Assembly: GCA_014859065.1 (NCBI GenBank)
Contig: JACUUU010000008.1
Span: forward strand, 1 to 32,777
Source: Anaerolineales bacterium
Lineage (GTDB): Bacteria; Chloroflexota; Anaerolineae; Anaerolineales; UBA4823
Direction of reading: 5' to 3'
DNA: 32,777 nucleotides
Below the pieces are notes generated by a model. It had not been told where the DNA came from, did not search any database, and saw only the letters and a program-made list of their open reading frames with translations. The position numbers were made by a program, and so were the translations under genes. Within the stretch, counting starts at the first letter, position 1, and every line of letters begins with the position of its first letter. Shown here piece after piece: positions 8,292 to 16,812 of the stretch.

Positions 8292-9755
8292 ATGTGGATT
8301 GACTTGACAGTCGACGAAAAACGGCTGGAGCGTGCAGTTCAAAGAGCTAGAGAAAGGGACATCATAATTCCAACTTTTGCTCAAATGAGAGAACCAGCTT
8401 TAATCCCGGATAAGATTCTAGACCGATTGAAAAGTGTGGGTTTGTGGGATCTGAACCCGCTTAATCTGTTTCGTATCACCTGGAAAAACCAAGCCATAGA
8501 GCAGGGTGGAGGATTTAATGGTGTAAATTGGATTGAATTTCCTGAGAGCCTGACAGGTACTCCTGCACGTATCATCGGTTTGGTTGGAAAATGGTTCCCA
8601 ACTGGCGCTCATAAGGTAGGCGCCGCTTTTGCCTGCCTGGTGCCACGGCTGGTAACAGGCCAGTTCGACCCAACCACACAGAAAGCCGTTTGGCCATCGA
8701 CAGGAAATTACTGCCGAGGTGGAGCTTATGATTCTGCCTTGCTTGCTTGTGAATCCATCGCCATTCTTCCGGAAGGGATGAGTTCTGAGCGTTTTGAATG
8801 GTTGTCAAAGATTGCGGGTGAGGTGATCGCTACCCCAGGTAGCGAGTCAAATGTGAAGGAAATCTTCGATAAATGTTGGGAATTACGTGCCTCAGGACAA
8901 GATTTGATGATCTTCAATCAATTTGATGAATTCGGCAACTATCTGTGGCACTATGACATCACCGGTCATGCAATGGAAGATGTCCTTAAACAGACGTTGG
9001 GTCCGCGTGATAACTATCGGGGAGTAGTCTCAGCAACCGGATCAGCTGGCACAATTGCTTGTGGTGATTACTTAAAACAGGTCTATCCGACTAGTAAGAT
9101 AGTTGCCAGTGAAGCACTGCAATGTCCCACGCTCCTGGAAAATGGTTTTGGTGCCCATCGCATTGAAGGCATCGGGGATAAACATGTCCCCTGGATTCAC
9201 AATGTGAAGAACACCGACGTCGTTATAGCTATTGATGATAATGCTGTGGTGAATCTAGCCAGATTGTTCAATGAACCGGCAGGACGAGAATTTCTGGTCC
9301 AGCAGGGAGTCTCTGAAAATTTTGTTACCCAATTGGATTTGCTTGGTTTTTCTGGAATCTCGAATTTACTTTCAGCTATCAAATTTTCGAAGCACTTTGA
9401 ACTAGGTTCAAAAGATGTTGTTTTAACGATATTGACAGACTCGATGGAGCTTTATGAAAGTCGCCTGAATGAGATGCACCAGGAATTTGGTGAATATCAC
9501 CAATTGGATGCAGCCTATCACTTTTCTCGTTATCTCCAAGGGATAGCCACGGATCATATGCTCGAGTTGTCCTATTTAGATCGCCGCCGAGTGCATAATC
9601 TCAAGTATTTCACCTGGGTTGAACAGCAAGGCAAGACCTATGAGGAGATTGTGTCACAGTGGTATGATGAAGAATATTGGTCAGGTGTGCAAGAGCAGGT
9701 TCCGCAGATTGATCGATTGATCGAAGAATTTAACTCCCAGGTAGGTTTAATTTAG
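8292..9755 (+). CDS. Fold-type-II PLP-dependent enzyme, cysteine synthase/TrpB-like, function unknown
   Basis: The 487-aa protein has all hallmarks of fold-type-II PLP enzymes: a Schiff-base lysine in TGAHKVGAA (Lys108), which resembles the GAHK of tryptophan synthase beta rather than the SxKDR of cysteine synthase; the substrate loop STGNYCRGGA (136-145); and the glycine-rich phosphate loop SATGSAGTIACGD (247-259). It is longer than cysteine synthase (about 310 aa), with a C-terminal region of about 130 residues rich in aromatic and acidic residues. AAGGAG lies 6 nt before the ATG. With a ThrC-like enzyme, a hydantoinase and carbamate kinase around it, a catabolic ammonia-lyase or beta-elimination role is plausible but not shown. 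It is not an obvious YgeX (diaminopropionate ammonia-lyase), whose lysine motif differs. Confidence 0.75.
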   Translation: MWIDLTVDEKRLERAVQRARERDIIIPTFAQMREPALIPDKILDRLKSVGLWDLNPLNLFRITWKNQAIEQGGGFNGVNWIEFPESLTGTPARIIGLVGKWFPTGAHKVGAAFACLVPRLVTGQFDPTTQKAVWPSTGNYCRGGAYDSALLACESIAILPEGMSSERFEWLSKIAGEVIATPGSESNVKEIFDKCWELRASGQDLMIFNQFDEFGNYLWHYDITGHAMEDVLKQTLGPRDNYRGVVSATGSAGTIACGDYLKQVYPTSKIVASEALQCPTLLENGFGAHRIEGIGDKHVPWIHNVKNTDVVIAIDDNAVVNLARLFNEPAGREFLVQQGVSENFVTQLDLLGFSGISNLLSAIKFSKHFELGSKDVVLTILTDSMELYESRLNEMHQEFGEYHQLDAAYHFSRYLQGIATDHMLELSYLDRRRVHNLKYFTWVEQQGKTYEEIVSQWYDEEYWSGVQEQVPQIDRLIEEFNSQVGLI

Positions 9756-9819
9756 TTGCCTATGTTGGATGATCGAGTCCGCATGAATTAACATATATGT
9801 AAAACTTTAGGGAACTGAC

Positions 9820-10374
9820 ATGCAAACGTTGCCTTCTCCTACTTCCCTGGTTCTTGTCGCTGTAATGAACAATCCTCGCGATCTTGAGATTGCCCGCCTG
9901 TTGGGATGGTACCGTATCCCATTAAGAAAAGCGCCCAAAGTAGTAGAGGTTGATTATTTGGCATTCTACCAAACTGGTGCTTTTGGAGAGCAGAGGTGGC
10001 AAATTCAATTTATTGCACCTGTTCAAGGGCATGAGCTAACTATTCGGGCTGAACTTCTAAAAGATGAGATCGCTCACCCACGGGCAAAAGAAGAATATTA
10101 CAAGATGCAGATTGGACCCTTAGTAGGATTGCCTCGACCAATTCCGGCAGGCAATTGGCGGAGGATTACTTTTCTCTACACCACCGGGGAGTACTTGCTT
10201 AAAGCGCGTTCAATCAATGATTTAGTTGTGCATACTGAAGAAAGGTCGACTCTTTGGAAAGCCCTACGAGAAAGAGCAGCGATAAACCAGCCCTTTCAGG
10301 ATATGCCTGATGTTGAATTAGATCAGGAATCATTAGCTATGTTGTTGGGATTGAATGGTGTAATCGATAAGTAG
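9820..10374 (+). CDS. Conserved-looking hypothetical protein, 184 aa
   Basis: I do not recognise a named domain. The protein is soluble, with no signal peptide or membrane segment. It opens with a hydrophobic beta strand (SLVLVAVMNNPRD), then LARLLGWYR-like and VVEVDYLAFYQ segments, a basic aromatic stretch (HPRAKEEYYKMQIG) and NWRRITFLYTTGEYLL, and ends in a charged helical tail. The dense Trp/Tyr/Arg pattern suggests a real, folded protein, perhaps nucleic-acid or nucleotide related. AGGGA is 7 nt before the ATG. It sits between the PLP enzyme (64-nt gap) and the hydantoinase (77-nt gap) on the same strand, so co-transcription is likely. No function is proposed. Confidence 0.75.
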   Translation: MQTLPSPTSLVLVAVMNNPRDLEIARLLGWYRIPLRKAPKVVEVDYLAFYQTGAFGEQRWQIQFIAPVQGHELTIRAELLKDEIAHPRAKEEYYKMQIGPLVGLPRPIPAGNWRRITFLYTTGEYLLKARSINDLVVHTEERSTLWKALRERAAINQPFQDMPDVELDQESLAMLLGLNGVIDK

Positions 10375-10451
10375 GCATGGCAACTTTGAGGTCAATCCAT
10401 CAAATCAATGATTCGACAACCCCTCACCTTTAGGACATCATAAAAAATCAC

Positions 10452-11867
10452 ATGAAAACACTCATTAAATCCGGAACGATTATTACATCTTCAGAGACAT
10501 TCCAAGGGGATATCCTAATCGATGGTGAGAGGATCAGATTGATAGGAAAGAACTTGGATGATGCCGGAGCGCAGGTTGTTGATGCGGCAGGTAAACTAAT
10601 CATGCCTGGAGGGATAGATCCTCATGTTCACCTTGATCTTCCCATGTTTGGGACTGTTTCATCGGACGACCATTATACTGGGCATAAAGCAGCAGCTTAT
10701 GGGGGAACCACCACCGTGATGGATTTTGTTCCACAAGGTGACAGGAAACTGGAAGAAGACATCGAAATTTGGAGAAATAAAGCAAATCCAAAAGCAGCAA
10801 TCGACTACAGCTTCCACATGAATATTACTCGCTTAGATAACCAGGTGGAGAAGGAAATCTCCCATTTGTCTGGATTAGGTATAAATACCGTGAAAGTTTT
10901 CATGGCATACAATGAAAGATTGAGGCTCAATGATGGAGAGATCTTCCGTGTCCTGCGAATTGCTAAAGAGAACGGTTTGCTAACGCTCTTACATGCTGAA
11001 AACGGAGATGTTGTTGATATTCTGACTGCTGAAGCACTCCAGGCAGGGAAAACTAGCCCAGAATGGCACGCCCATACTCGTCCAGCTTGGGGCGCAGTGG
11101 AGACGTTTCTGAGAGGCTCTGCATTGGCAGCCCAAGCCGGGGCACCAATATATGTTGTCCACATGAATACTGCAGGTGAGGTAGAACAACTTCGTTACGT
11201 TCGCCAAAAAGGGTTGCCTGTTATGGGCGAAACCTGCCCGGCATATCTCTTTTTCACTACAGACCATTTAAGACAACCAGATGGTGCCAAATGGATTTGT
11301 TCTCCCCCGTTGCGAACAACGGAAGATAACCAGGAATTATGGAATGGACTGGCTGACGATTCCATCCAAACAATTGGGACAGATCATTGCCCGTTCTTTT
11401 TTGACGGTAAGAAGCCAATAATTTATGAGAATGAAGAAATTGCCATCCCAGGCAAGGAGCTGGGAGCTAATGACTTTACCAAGATTCCTAACGGTTTGCC
11501 TGGAGTTGGAGATCGAATGCCAATTATGTGGACCTATGGGGTAAGATCTGGAAAAATAACTGCTAACCAGTTTGTTGCAAAGACAAGCACTAATATCGCA
11601 AAAATCTTCGGTTTATACCCAAGGAAGGGGGCTTTGTTGCCAGGGGCAGATGCAGATATTGTTGTCTGGGATCCAGATCGCCGCCTGACCTATGGTGTGG
11701 CTTATTCTCATCACCGCACGGATTACAACTTATTTGAAGATTGGGAATTGGTTGGCTTCCCAGAGAAAGTTTTCTTAAGGGGGAGAATGATCGTTGATGG
11801 TGACCGCTGGTTGGGTAAACCAGGGATGGGCGAATTCTTAATCAGAGGAAATCCTCAAATTTTATAA
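10452..11867 (+). CDS. hydA: Dihydropyrimidinase / D-hydantoinase
   Basis: A cyclic amidohydrolase that opens dihydropyrimidine, hydantoin or related rings to N-carbamoyl amino acids in the cytoplasm. The binuclear metal site is complete: DPHVH (His58, His60), the lysine expected to be carboxylated in NTVKVFMAY (Lys148), His181 in HAENGD, His237 in HMNTAG and Asp311 in GTDHCPF. Length (471 aa) is normal. The start is ATG 10452 with only a weak upstream AGGA. With the carbamate kinase and nucleoside importer upstream it fits a purine/pyrimidine or hydantoin degradation route in which a carbamoyl group ends as carbamoyl phosphate and yields ATP. The specific substrate cannot be read from sequence; phenylhydantoinase (hyuA) naming is equally possible. 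Confidence 0.92.
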   Translation: MKTLIKSGTIITSSETFQGDILIDGERIRLIGKNLDDAGAQVVDAAGKLIMPGGIDPHVHLDLPMFGTVSSDDHYTGHKAAAYGGTTTVMDFVPQGDRKLEEDIEIWRNKANPKAAIDYSFHMNITRLDNQVEKEISHLSGLGINTVKVFMAYNERLRLNDGEIFRVLRIAKENGLLTLLHAENGDVVDILTAEALQAGKTSPEWHAHTRPAWGAVETFLRGSALAAQAGAPIYVVHMNTAGEVEQLRYVRQKGLPVMGETCPAYLFFTTDHLRQPDGAKWICSPPLRTTEDNQELWNGLADDSIQTIGTDHCPFFFDGKKPIIYENEEIAIPGKELGANDFTKIPNGLPGVGDRMPIMWTYGVRSGKITANQFVAKTSTNIAKIFGLYPRKGALLPGADADIVVWDPDRRLTYGVAYSHHRTDYNLFEDWELVGFPEKVFLRGRMIVDGDRWLGKPGMGEFLIRGNPQIL

Positions 11868-11897
11868 AATGTATTTTCCCGATATATTGAAACTCAT

Positions 11898-13451
11898 ATG
11901 TTGATAGTTATTTCAATTGTTATACTTTTGATCACGTCGATCACCATGCTAATTATGGAAATGGCGAAGCTCCGATACAGATTCCATTGGACGATTGCGG
12001 CTTGTGGGGCTTTGATAGCCTGGTTGCTTATCCTATTTGTCGGCTCTGATTTACCTCAGACCCTTGCTTTGTTAACGTGGCAACCAGAAGCTTTATTTCC
12101 CGTTAGTCCGGAATTATTAATTGATCGATTTTCATGGTCTTACGCGCTTGCGTTAGCAACCCTATTGTTTTCCGTAATCCTGACCGATACCGTTAAGAAT
12201 TCAGGTGCTGATTGGAAATCCTGGTCGGGCAACTCAGCTTTCATCGCACTAGGTATTTTCGCAGTTACGGCTGGTAACCCAATCACTCTTTTATTAGCCT
12301 GGATGGCTATTGACATTATTGAATTGATGATCTTGTTCAGCAATTTACCCCAAAGTAATATGCGGGAAAAGGTTGTGGTTACTTTTACCGCGCGCACTTT
12401 TAGCAGTTTTCTGGTAATTGTAGCTGGGATTTTATCAGCTGCCCAAGGTCAGGATTTGACATTTTTAAGCATATCGAATGAAGCAAGCGTGGCATTATTG
12501 TTAGCAGCTGGATTACGTCTTGGAGTAGTTCCAATCCATATCCCCCTAACGCAGTCATTACCATTGGGAAGAGGATTGGGGACTATCTCAAGATTAGTTC
12601 CAACCGCAGCCGGATTGATCCTATTAGTGCGGACGGCATCTGTTCAACAACCTAATGATCTCACAACAGTGTTTCTTGGATTAGCTGCTATTGCCCTAAT
12701 TTATGGGGGTGTATCCTGGCTTTCAGCAAAGGATCAATTGGATGGGCAACCTGCGTGGATATTGAGTATGGCAGCCTTGTCACTTGCTTCTGCAGTTAGA
12801 GGGGAACCTTTAGCTAGCATGTCTTGGGGGTTATCAGGACTGCTAGGTGGAGGATTATTATTTCTCTTCTCTGCGCGAAATCGCTGGATGATCTGGATAC
12901 CTCTTGTAGGGTTGATAGCGATGTCTGCCCTGCCTTATACACCTAATTGGAATGGGGCAAAATTATACTCGCAGCCATTTAATATCATGTTCATTCCCAT
13001 ATTATTAGGACAGGCACTGCTTTTAGCAGGGTACGCTCGACATGCACTCCATTCACAAAATGATATTGACACACCTGAAAGGTGGATTAAGCTCATTTAT
13101 CCCCTGGGGTTATTCTTGTTGCTTGGCATTCTTTTTTCTTTGGGCTTATTGTTCAGCCCTTCTGCCCAGACGATCCCTCTGCTTGGATGGTTTGCAGGTG
13201 TGATTGCGTCAGGTCTAGCTGTTTTATTGTTTTTCTGGGCAAGTCACTGGAAAGCTATTCCACCAGATTGGGTGGCGAGAGTAAATTCATTCATATCCTT
13301 TCATTGGTTGTATAAAGGCATTTGGGCACTCTACCGCTTTATTGGCCGAATTTTGGGAATATTTACCCGCTTGTTAGAAGGTGAGGGAGGGATAATTTGG
13401 GCAATCTTGATAATGGGTTTGCTGTATTCATACCTGGCAAGAATGAACTGA
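11898..13451 (+). CDS. NuoL/M/N-like antiporter-family membrane protein (gene 1 of orphan operon)
   Basis: A 517-aa, multi-spanning (about 14 segments) membrane protein of the proton-conducting transporter (Proton_antipo_M) family found in complex I, Mrp antiporters and membrane hydrogenases. The region AGLRLGVVPIHIPL (204-217) matches the family's GxxxKxxxxPxHxWL helix 7, but Lys is replaced by Arg207 and the WL is lost; His214 remains. In helix 5 the family's conserved Glu after Trp is replaced (WMAIDIIEL), with Asp139 and Glu142 displaced. A lysine (NGAKLYS) near the discontinuous helix 12 may be kept. There is no good ribosome binding site. It begins an 18-nt/overlap-linked three-gene operon without hydrophilic partners. 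Whether it pumps ions is unknown. Confidence 0.75.
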   Translation: MLIVISIVILLITSITMLIMEMAKLRYRFHWTIAACGALIAWLLILFVGSDLPQTLALLTWQPEALFPVSPELLIDRFSWSYALALATLLFSVILTDTVKNSGADWKSWSGNSAFIALGIFAVTAGNPITLLLAWMAIDIIELMILFSNLPQSNMREKVVVTFTARTFSSFLVIVAGILSAAQGQDLTFLSISNEASVALLLAAGLRLGVVPIHIPLTQSLPLGRGLGTISRLVPTAAGLILLVRTASVQQPNDLTTVFLGLAAIALIYGGVSWLSAKDQLDGQPAWILSMAALSLASAVRGEPLASMSWGLSGLLGGGLLFLFSARNRWMIWIPLVGLIAMSALPYTPNWNGAKLYSQPFNIMFIPILLGQALLLAGYARHALHSQNDIDTPERWIKLIYPLGLFLLLGILFSLGLLFSPSAQTIPLLGWFAGVIASGLAVLLFFWASHWKAIPPDWVARVNSFISFHWLYKGIWALYRFIGRILGIFTRLLEGEGGIIWAILIMGLLYSYLARMN

Positions 13452-13469
13452 GTCTGGAAGAAATCCCAA

Positions 13470-14075
13470 ATGGAAACCATTATTAATGAGAATTTGCTAA
13501 CACCTGCGGTCATACTGATCTCATTGACTGGGTTGATACTCTTATTAAGCAGGGATTGGCGCGTAGGTATTGGAGCATTTGCTGTCCAGTATATTGGTGT
13601 ATCTATATTTGTTTCAATTTCTTGGCCAATTGAATTGGCAGTAATAAAACTTGTCGCTGGGTGGATGGGAGGTGCAATATTAGGGACTGCTCTGGCAGGT
13701 GAACCGACACAGTGGGGAGAAACAGAACCTTATATTTCTTCGAGTTCCTTATTTCGGCTATTAGCTGCTTTTTTAGTCTTACCAATCATCACAACCATAA
13801 TGCCTGTTTTGGTTGAATGGCTGCCAAATGCGCAAATCCAACAAGTCCAAGGGGGGTTTATTTTAATTTCAATGGGTTTGCTCCACCTGGGATTTAAGGG
13901 TAATCCAGTACGAGTAGTAATCGGTTTGTTAACAGTTATTGCAGGTTTTGAAATCTACTACGCAACACTGGAAATCTCTGCATTGGTGGCAGGTCTATTG
14001 GCAGTCATCAATATTGGTCTAGCACTGGTAGGTGCGTACCTGCTCCTAAACCCTTTTATGGAGGAAACGGTTTGA
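13470..14075 (+). CDS. Small membrane protein, NuoK/HyfE-like (gene 2 of orphan operon)
   Basis: A 201-aa integral membrane protein with six or seven hydrophobic segments. The C-terminal half has membrane-embedded acidic residues (Glu161 in IAGFEIYY and Glu168 in ATLEIS) in a three-helix arrangement reminiscent of NuoK/HyfE/MnhC, whose buried glutamates take part in ion transfer. The length is close to HyfE (about 216 aa) rather than NuoK (about 100 aa). The N-terminal half (KLVAGWMGGAILG) is not recognised. It lies 18 nt after gene 1, and its stop overlaps the TTG start of gene 3 by TTGA. The position between two antiporter-like genes supports the HyfE-like reading; homology is inferred from pattern, not from alignment. 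Confidence 0.6.
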   Translation: METIINENLLTPAVILISLTGLILLLSRDWRVGIGAFAVQYIGVSIFVSISWPIELAVIKLVAGWMGGAILGTALAGEPTQWGETEPYISSSSLFRLLAAFLVLPIITTIMPVLVEWLPNAQIQQVQGGFILISMGLLHLGFKGNPVRVVIGLLTVIAGFEIYYATLEISALVAGLLAVINIGLALVGAYLLLNPFMEETV

Positions 14076-15484
14076 GTACTCCATTTTTATATATCTTATT
14101 CCCAATAATTTTGGGGGTAGTTTTATTAGCTATTCGTCGATGGGAGTCTCAAGTTGTAGTGCTAGGTACACTTCTGTCCCTATTGTTAGCATTTGTTGCT
14201 TGGTGGTTACCTGACGAAGATTTCTTCTTCATTGGGCCTTGGTATTTACAGTTAGAAGATACGTGGTTTGTCTTAGGAAGAAGGTTTGAATTAGGTTTGG
14301 ATGACCGACCAGCAATTATGATATTGTACCTTGGGGCTGCTTTTTGGTTTGGTTCAGCTTATCAAGCGAAAGCCGGGCGAATTTTTGTCCCAGTGGGGAT
14401 GTTCACGCTCGCTTTATTGACCGCAGTTATTACTGTCGAGCCTTTTTTATATGCTGCATTGTTTATCGCGATGGTTGTCTTGATAAGTGTTCCGATATTA
14501 TGCAGACCAGGACAAGCAATTGGAAAGGGAGTTTTACGTTACCTGACGTTCCAAACCCTTGGAACACCTTTTATACTATTAACCGGTTGGATATTGGCAG
14601 GAGTAGAAACTATATCGGGAGATTTGGACACCCAAATTCGAGCGTTAATTTTGATGGCCATGGGCTTTGCTTTGCTACTGGCTGTATTCCCATTTCATAG
14701 TTGGGTTCCCATGTTGGCAGAAGAATGTCACCCTTACACGGCCGCATTTGTCTTTTTAATGCTGCCAATTGGTATCACTCTATTCGGGTTAGGTTTTTTT
14801 GATCAGTTCTCCTGGCTTCGCAATGCCGACGATTCATATTTGTGGTTGCGCTATATAGGGGTAATGATAACCGTGACATCTGGGATCTTTGCGGCAGTTC
14901 AGCGGCACTTAGGACGATTGCTTGGATTTGGGGCGCTGCTTGAAATCGGATTGTCATTGATAGCCATTGGACTCGCTCAGGGTGAAGCAAGTAGGCAATA
15001 TTTGGGGATCTTTTTTGCAGCTATGATCCCAAGGGGATTGGGATTAGGTGTATGGGCTCTGGCATTGACATTGATCTGGTTGAGAACAGGCGGGTTAACC
15101 TTCCGGGAAGTACAAGGACTTGGAAGGCAAATGCCGCTAGTTGTATTAGCCTTGGTGCTGGCAAATCTATCATTGGTTGGCTTGCCTCTGTTGGCTGGCT
15201 TTCCGGTGCGTCTGGTATTGCTAGAAGGGCTGGCACAAACCTCCCTAACATCTGCGATATTGACCATTGGGGGAAGTGCAGGTCTACTGATCGGTGGACT
15301 TCGCTCTATGGCAGTTCTAGTAATGGGCACTGACGAAACGACATGGAAGGTCACTGAATTACCCGCTCAGATTTTCTTCTTGGGTTTGGGATCTCTTGCC
15401 TTGATTTTGCTGGGATTGTTTCCTCAATGGTTTATTCCAGTTTTCGCCGATCTACCGTTAATGTTCAAAAATTTGGTTCATTGA
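14072..15484 (+). CDS. NuoL/M/N-like antiporter-family membrane protein (gene 3 of orphan operon)
   Basis: A 470-aa membrane protein with about 13-14 hydrophobic segments, related to NuoN/HyfF. GFALLLAVFPFHSWVP (198-213) aligns with the helix 7 motif GFxxKxxxxPFHxWLP of the family: the Lys is replaced by a Leu run while PFHSW is kept. Later LSLVGLPLLAGFPVRLVL matches the helix 12 GIPxxxGFxxK motif with Lys replaced by Arg. The helix 5 glutamate also seems absent. The TTG start (14072) overlaps the previous stop by 4 nt and has GGAGG 7 nt upstream, so it is translationally coupled. A structural or regulatory relative of antiporter subunits is possible if the missing charges abolish transport. 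Confidence 0.72.
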   Translation: MSTPFLYILFPIILGVVLLAIRRWESQVVVLGTLLSLLLAFVAWWLPDEDFFFIGPWYLQLEDTWFVLGRRFELGLDDRPAIMILYLGAAFWFGSAYQAKAGRIFVPVGMFTLALLTAVITVEPFLYAALFIAMVVLISVPILCRPGQAIGKGVLRYLTFQTLGTPFILLTGWILAGVETISGDLDTQIRALILMAMGFALLLAVFPFHSWVPMLAEECHPYTAAFVFLMLPIGITLFGLGFFDQFSWLRNADDSYLWLRYIGVMITVTSGIFAAVQRHLGRLLGFGALLEIGLSLIAIGLAQGEASRQYLGIFFAAMIPRGLGLGVWALALTLIWLRTGGLTFREVQGLGRQMPLVVLALVLANLSLVGLPLLAGFPVRLVLLEGLAQTSLTSAILTIGGSAGLLIGGLRSMAVLVMGTDETTWKVTELPAQIFFLGLGSLALILLGLFPQWFIPVFADLPLMFKNLVH

Positions 15485-15570
15485 TTTAACTGGGGAGGTA
15501 ATAGGCGTAAATTTATCATACTGAGATGGAATTCTTAGGTAATCTAAGCGAAGTGCTGTTGCAGTATTAA

Positions 15571-15579
15571 TGCTATAAT
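15571..15579 (+). promoter_or_regulatory. Extended -10 promoter for the coiled-coil/selB unit
   Basis: TGC-TATAAT is a perfect -10 hexamer with the TGn extension, which can work without a strong -35; no good -35 is seen 17 nt upstream. It lies 40 nt before the ATG of the coiled-coil gene and 90 nt after the preceding operon. A small inverted repeat CTTAG-GTAAT-CTAAG (15534-15548) sits just upstream. Confidence 0.5.
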
Positions 15580-15619
15580 TTTTCGAGATCATGGCAGAGA
15601 AACTAGCCGGAGAAAACAG

Positions 15620-16798
15620 ATGGAATTAGAACAAATTATTAAACAGATCGAATGGTTGGACGATGAACGCCGTAAAGACAAAGATCTGATTGCTAAACAG
15701 GTAGACCGCATTACTTCCTTAGAGGGTAATCTTAAGTCCGCACACCAACAAATAAAGGATATGAGTGGTGAGATCTCTCGTTTAAGCGCCATAATTGGGC
15801 GCATGGATCAATTTGACCAATCCATCATTGACTTGCGCATAGAGGCGAATAAGCAATTCGATGAAATTGATAAGTCAGAAAAGAAGCGCCTGGAAGAACT
15901 TGAAAAGGTGAGACGGGTTGAGATGCGTGCAGTTGATAACAGTCTCAACGAAGTACGTAAGGAAATTGAGGCAATCGCTGGACTGAGAAGAGCTGTGCAA
16001 GCTCGTGTCGATGAGGAAGTACGTCTGACAAAGTCTATTGATGAGTTGAAGGTCAAGATCCAAGAATTGAAACGCAGTGAAGAGGAACATAGCCGCATAT
16101 ATCGTCTGGTTGAGGATTCCCGCCGACAGGATTCAAAACGTCTGGTTGACTTGCAAGGTGAGGTTTCAGTCGTGCGTAAACGCTACGATGAACTGCGCGG
16201 ACAGATTGAGATATCGCTAGCAAATTTCCGTAAATTAGAAAACCGTTTGAAAGAGTTACATGAGACTGAAAGTGAACGAGCTAACGCTCAAGCGGTATTC
16301 TTGGAGAAACAGGCTCTAAATAATGTTGAACGGGATCGCATTTGGAAGGATTGGGAGCTGCGCTTTGAGAATATCGAGCAGCAAGCTGGAGAGGTGGAAA
16401 ATCATCTCCAGACCCTGGATGCCACTCACAGAGAGGTGAAAAGAACCAAAGATGCAGTAGATGAAATTGCTGAAAGGACGGAGCGAAGGATAAATGAATT
16501 TACTGAAGTTCAACGCTTGTCCGAAGAGCGCTTCCGACAAGATTGGGTTACATTCAAAGCTGATGATCAAAAAAGGTGGACAAACTATACTTTGACCCAG
16601 GAGGAGCAACGAGGCGAGATTCATCGAAACCTGGATAAGATTAGCGAACGAATCACTCACTTAGAAGATGGTTCGCAGGAATTTCACGACCTGCTAGAAG
16701 AAATGAACGATCAAACTGAGAAACGCCTGCAGAGTTTATTGGCGTTGACCCATGAATGGGTTTCTGTTTATGAACGTACCTTTGGTCATGTTCGTTAA
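15620..16798 (+). CDS. Long coiled-coil protein of unknown function
   Basis: A 392-aa hydrophilic protein that is almost entirely heptad-like and charged (Glu/Lys/Arg/Gln rich), without a signal peptide, membrane segment or recognisable catalytic domain. Leu and Ile recur at heptad spacing from residue 5 to near the end, which predicts a long parallel coiled coil of the SMC/spectrin style. The C-terminus (LLALTHEWVSVYERTFGHVR) is less charged and may be a small cap. GGAG lies about 8 nt before the ATG. It is expressed from its own extended -10 promoter and ends 14 nt before selB, so the two are probably co-transcribed. Its role is unknown; the coupling with SelB may be fortuitous. Confidence 0.75.
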   Translation: MELEQIIKQIEWLDDERRKDKDLIAKQVDRITSLEGNLKSAHQQIKDMSGEISRLSAIIGRMDQFDQSIIDLRIEANKQFDEIDKSEKKRLEELEKVRRVEMRAVDNSLNEVRKEIEAIAGLRRAVQARVDEEVRLTKSIDELKVKIQELKRSEEEHSRIYRLVEDSRRQDSKRLVDLQGEVSVVRKRYDELRGQIEISLANFRKLENRLKELHETESERANAQAVFLEKQALNNVERDRIWKDWELRFENIEQQAGEVENHLQTLDATHREVKRTKDAVDEIAERTERRINEFTEVQRLSEERFRQDWVTFKADDQKRWTNYTLTQEEQRGEIHRNLDKISERITHLEDGSQEFHDLLEEMNDQTEKRLQSLLALTHEWVSVYERTFGHVR

Positions 16799-16812
16799 TC
16801 AAGAGCCATAGA

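Noticed and set aside
14977-15354. 125-aa minus-strand ORF inside the antiporter-like gene
   Set aside because: Opposite strand of a continuous hydrophobic coding frame; no ribosome binding site or domain.
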